DNA from: Pseudomonas alliivorans
Lineage (GTDB): Bacteria > Pseudomonadota > Gammaproteobacteria > Pseudomonadales > Pseudomonadaceae
DNA: 64,000 bases
Direction: 5' to 3'
NCBI RefSeq assembly: GCF_017826695.1
Contig: NZ_JAFFZW010000001.1
Location: 682,001 to 746,000 of the forward strand
Below, in pieces: positions 63,229-64,000 of the stretch (position 1 is the stretch's first letter; each line of letters opens with the position of its first letter). Below the pieces are notes generated by a model. That model was not told the DNA's origin and did no database searches. It worked only from the letters and a program-made list of their open reading frames with translations. Both the position numbers and the translations under genes were made by a program.

Positions 63229-64000
63229 ATGACCGAAACCCTGATCAAAGTCGACCTGAACCAGCCCGTCACCGAAAACGAGCAGATTCACAACCGCTGG
63301 CACCCGGACATTCCGATGGCCTGCTGGGTCAGGCCGGGTGACGATTTCATCCTCGAGACCTACGACTGGACCGCAGGCGCGATCAAGAATGATGACGATG
63401 CCAGCGATGTACGGGATGTTGACTTGACCACCGTGCATTACCTGTCCGGCCCGGTCGGCGTGCATGGCGCTGAACCCGGTGATCTGCTGGTGGTGGATCT
63501 GCTGGACATCGGTGCCCGCGCGGATTCGCAATGGGGCTTCAACGGCTTTTTTTCAAAGCAGAACGGCGGCGGCTTTCTGACCGAACACTTCCCGTTGGCG
63601 CAGAAATCCATCTGGGATTTCAAGGGCATGATGACCAGCTCGCGGCATATCCCGGGTGTCGAGTTTGCCGGTCTGATCCATCCCGGCCTGATCGGCTGTC
63701 TGCCCGACCACAAGATGCTCGCCGAATGGAACCGCCGCGAACAGGAGCTGATCGACACCGACCCTGATCGCGTTCCCGTGCTGGCCTGCCCGCCGTTTGC
63801 CGCGACTGCCCATCTGGGCAAGCTGAAGGGGCCGGCCCGTGACATGGCGGCCGCAACTGGCGCACGCACCGTGCCGCCCCGCGAACACGGCGGCAACTGC
63901 GACATCAAGGATTTGTCCCGCGGCTCGAAAGTGTTCTTCCCGGTCTACGTCGATGGCGCGGGGCTGTCGGTGGGGGATTTGCACTTCAGCCAGGGCGACG
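63229..64000 (+). CDS. fmdA: Formamidase (acetamidase/formamidase family), 3' end outside window
   Basis: The first 257 residues of an amidase of the FmdA/AmdA family: TLIKVDLNQPVTENEQIHNRWHPDIPMACWVRPGDDFILETYDWTAG, LSGPVGVHGAEPGDLLVVDLLDIG, HIPGVEFAGLIHPGLIGCLPDH, PREHGGNCDIKDLSRGS. Formamidase hydrolyses formamide to formate and ammonia in the cytoplasm. CAGGAG precedes ATG 63229. It follows the transporter genes by 81 bases, linking uptake of short amides or urea to nitrogen release, as in the fmd cluster of Methylophilus. The gene is cut by the window end, not truncated in nature as far as can be seen. Confidence 0.93.
   Translation, partial: MTETLIKVDLNQPVTENEQIHNRWHPDIPMACWVRPGDDFILETYDWTAGAIKNDDDASDVRDVDLTTVHYLSGPVGVHGAEPGDLLVVDLLDIGARADSQWGFNGFFSKQNGGGFLTEHFPLAQKSIWDFKGMMTSSRHIPGVEFAGLIHPGLIGCLPDHKMLAEWNRREQELIDTDPDRVPVLACPPFAATAHLGKLKGPARDMAAATGARTVPPREHGGNCDIKDLSRGSKVFFPVYVDGAGLSVGDLHFSQGD

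Overview
The window reads as chromosomal DNA of a fluorescent Pseudomonas, most likely in or near the P. syringae group. This is inference from a high-GC background with Pseudomonas-type gene content (OprD porin, fused PxpBC, NCS1-type sensor kinase next to a urea/amide ABC operon) plus a HrpK-type protein. I saw no tRNA, rRNA or CRISPR array and no intact insertion sequence.

Layout. 1-4448 is the 3' end of a biosynthetic cluster: the tail of an AT-less polyketide synthase module ending in a thioesterase, an MbtH-like protein and a TauD-type dioxygenase. 4499-6229 holds a GNAT acetyltransferase and an HSL-type hydrolase. 6297-12400 is an accessory block with a large HrpK-domain type III translocator/effector-like protein, an unknown gene, an AT-richer stand-alone HsdR-N nuclease-like gene and a frameshifted CDI-immunity-like gene. 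12481-19180 carries small regulator/enzyme pairs: LysR with an Old Yellow Enzyme, TetR with a glutathione transferase (two matching operators between them), and a chromate transporter. 19226-26304 is a GntR regulator divergent from a tight five-gene operon: NRAMP-like transporter, PxpA, DUF1445 protein, fused PxpB-PxpC, and a biotin carboxylase fused to a biotin carrier domain. 26455-30549 holds an OprD porin, TrmK, an EamA transporter and a LysR regulator.

30775-33353 is an overlapping ATPase/HNH nuclease pair resembling a Septu-type anti-phage system, AT-richer than its surroundings. 33464-35947 has a YafY-type regulator, a quinone oxidoreductase and a family 3 solute-binding protein. 36104-43835 is a tripartite RND efflux system split around its TetR gene, with one matching 24-bp operator on each side, and a FabF-like synthase as last gene of the operon. 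43969-53638 holds two MFS exporters, a chemoreceptor, a TetR, a periplasmic alpha/beta hydrolase with a duplicated GTAACC operator, and several small or hypothetical genes.

53804-64000 is a coherent nitrogen-source module: a NCS1-permease/histidine-kinase fusion with a LuxR-type response regulator, divergent from a urea/short-amide ABC transporter (urtABCDE/fmdDEF type) and a formamidase cut by the window end. Nested TACGTCA palindromes lie between the two halves and are the likely response-regulator target.

The best candidates for unusual biology are the ATPase/HNH pair, the transporter-kinase with its Cys cluster and palindromic target, the biotin-carboxylase version of the 5-oxoprolinase operon, the paired operators around the RND regulator, and the HrpK-type protein with duplicated N-terminal repeats.
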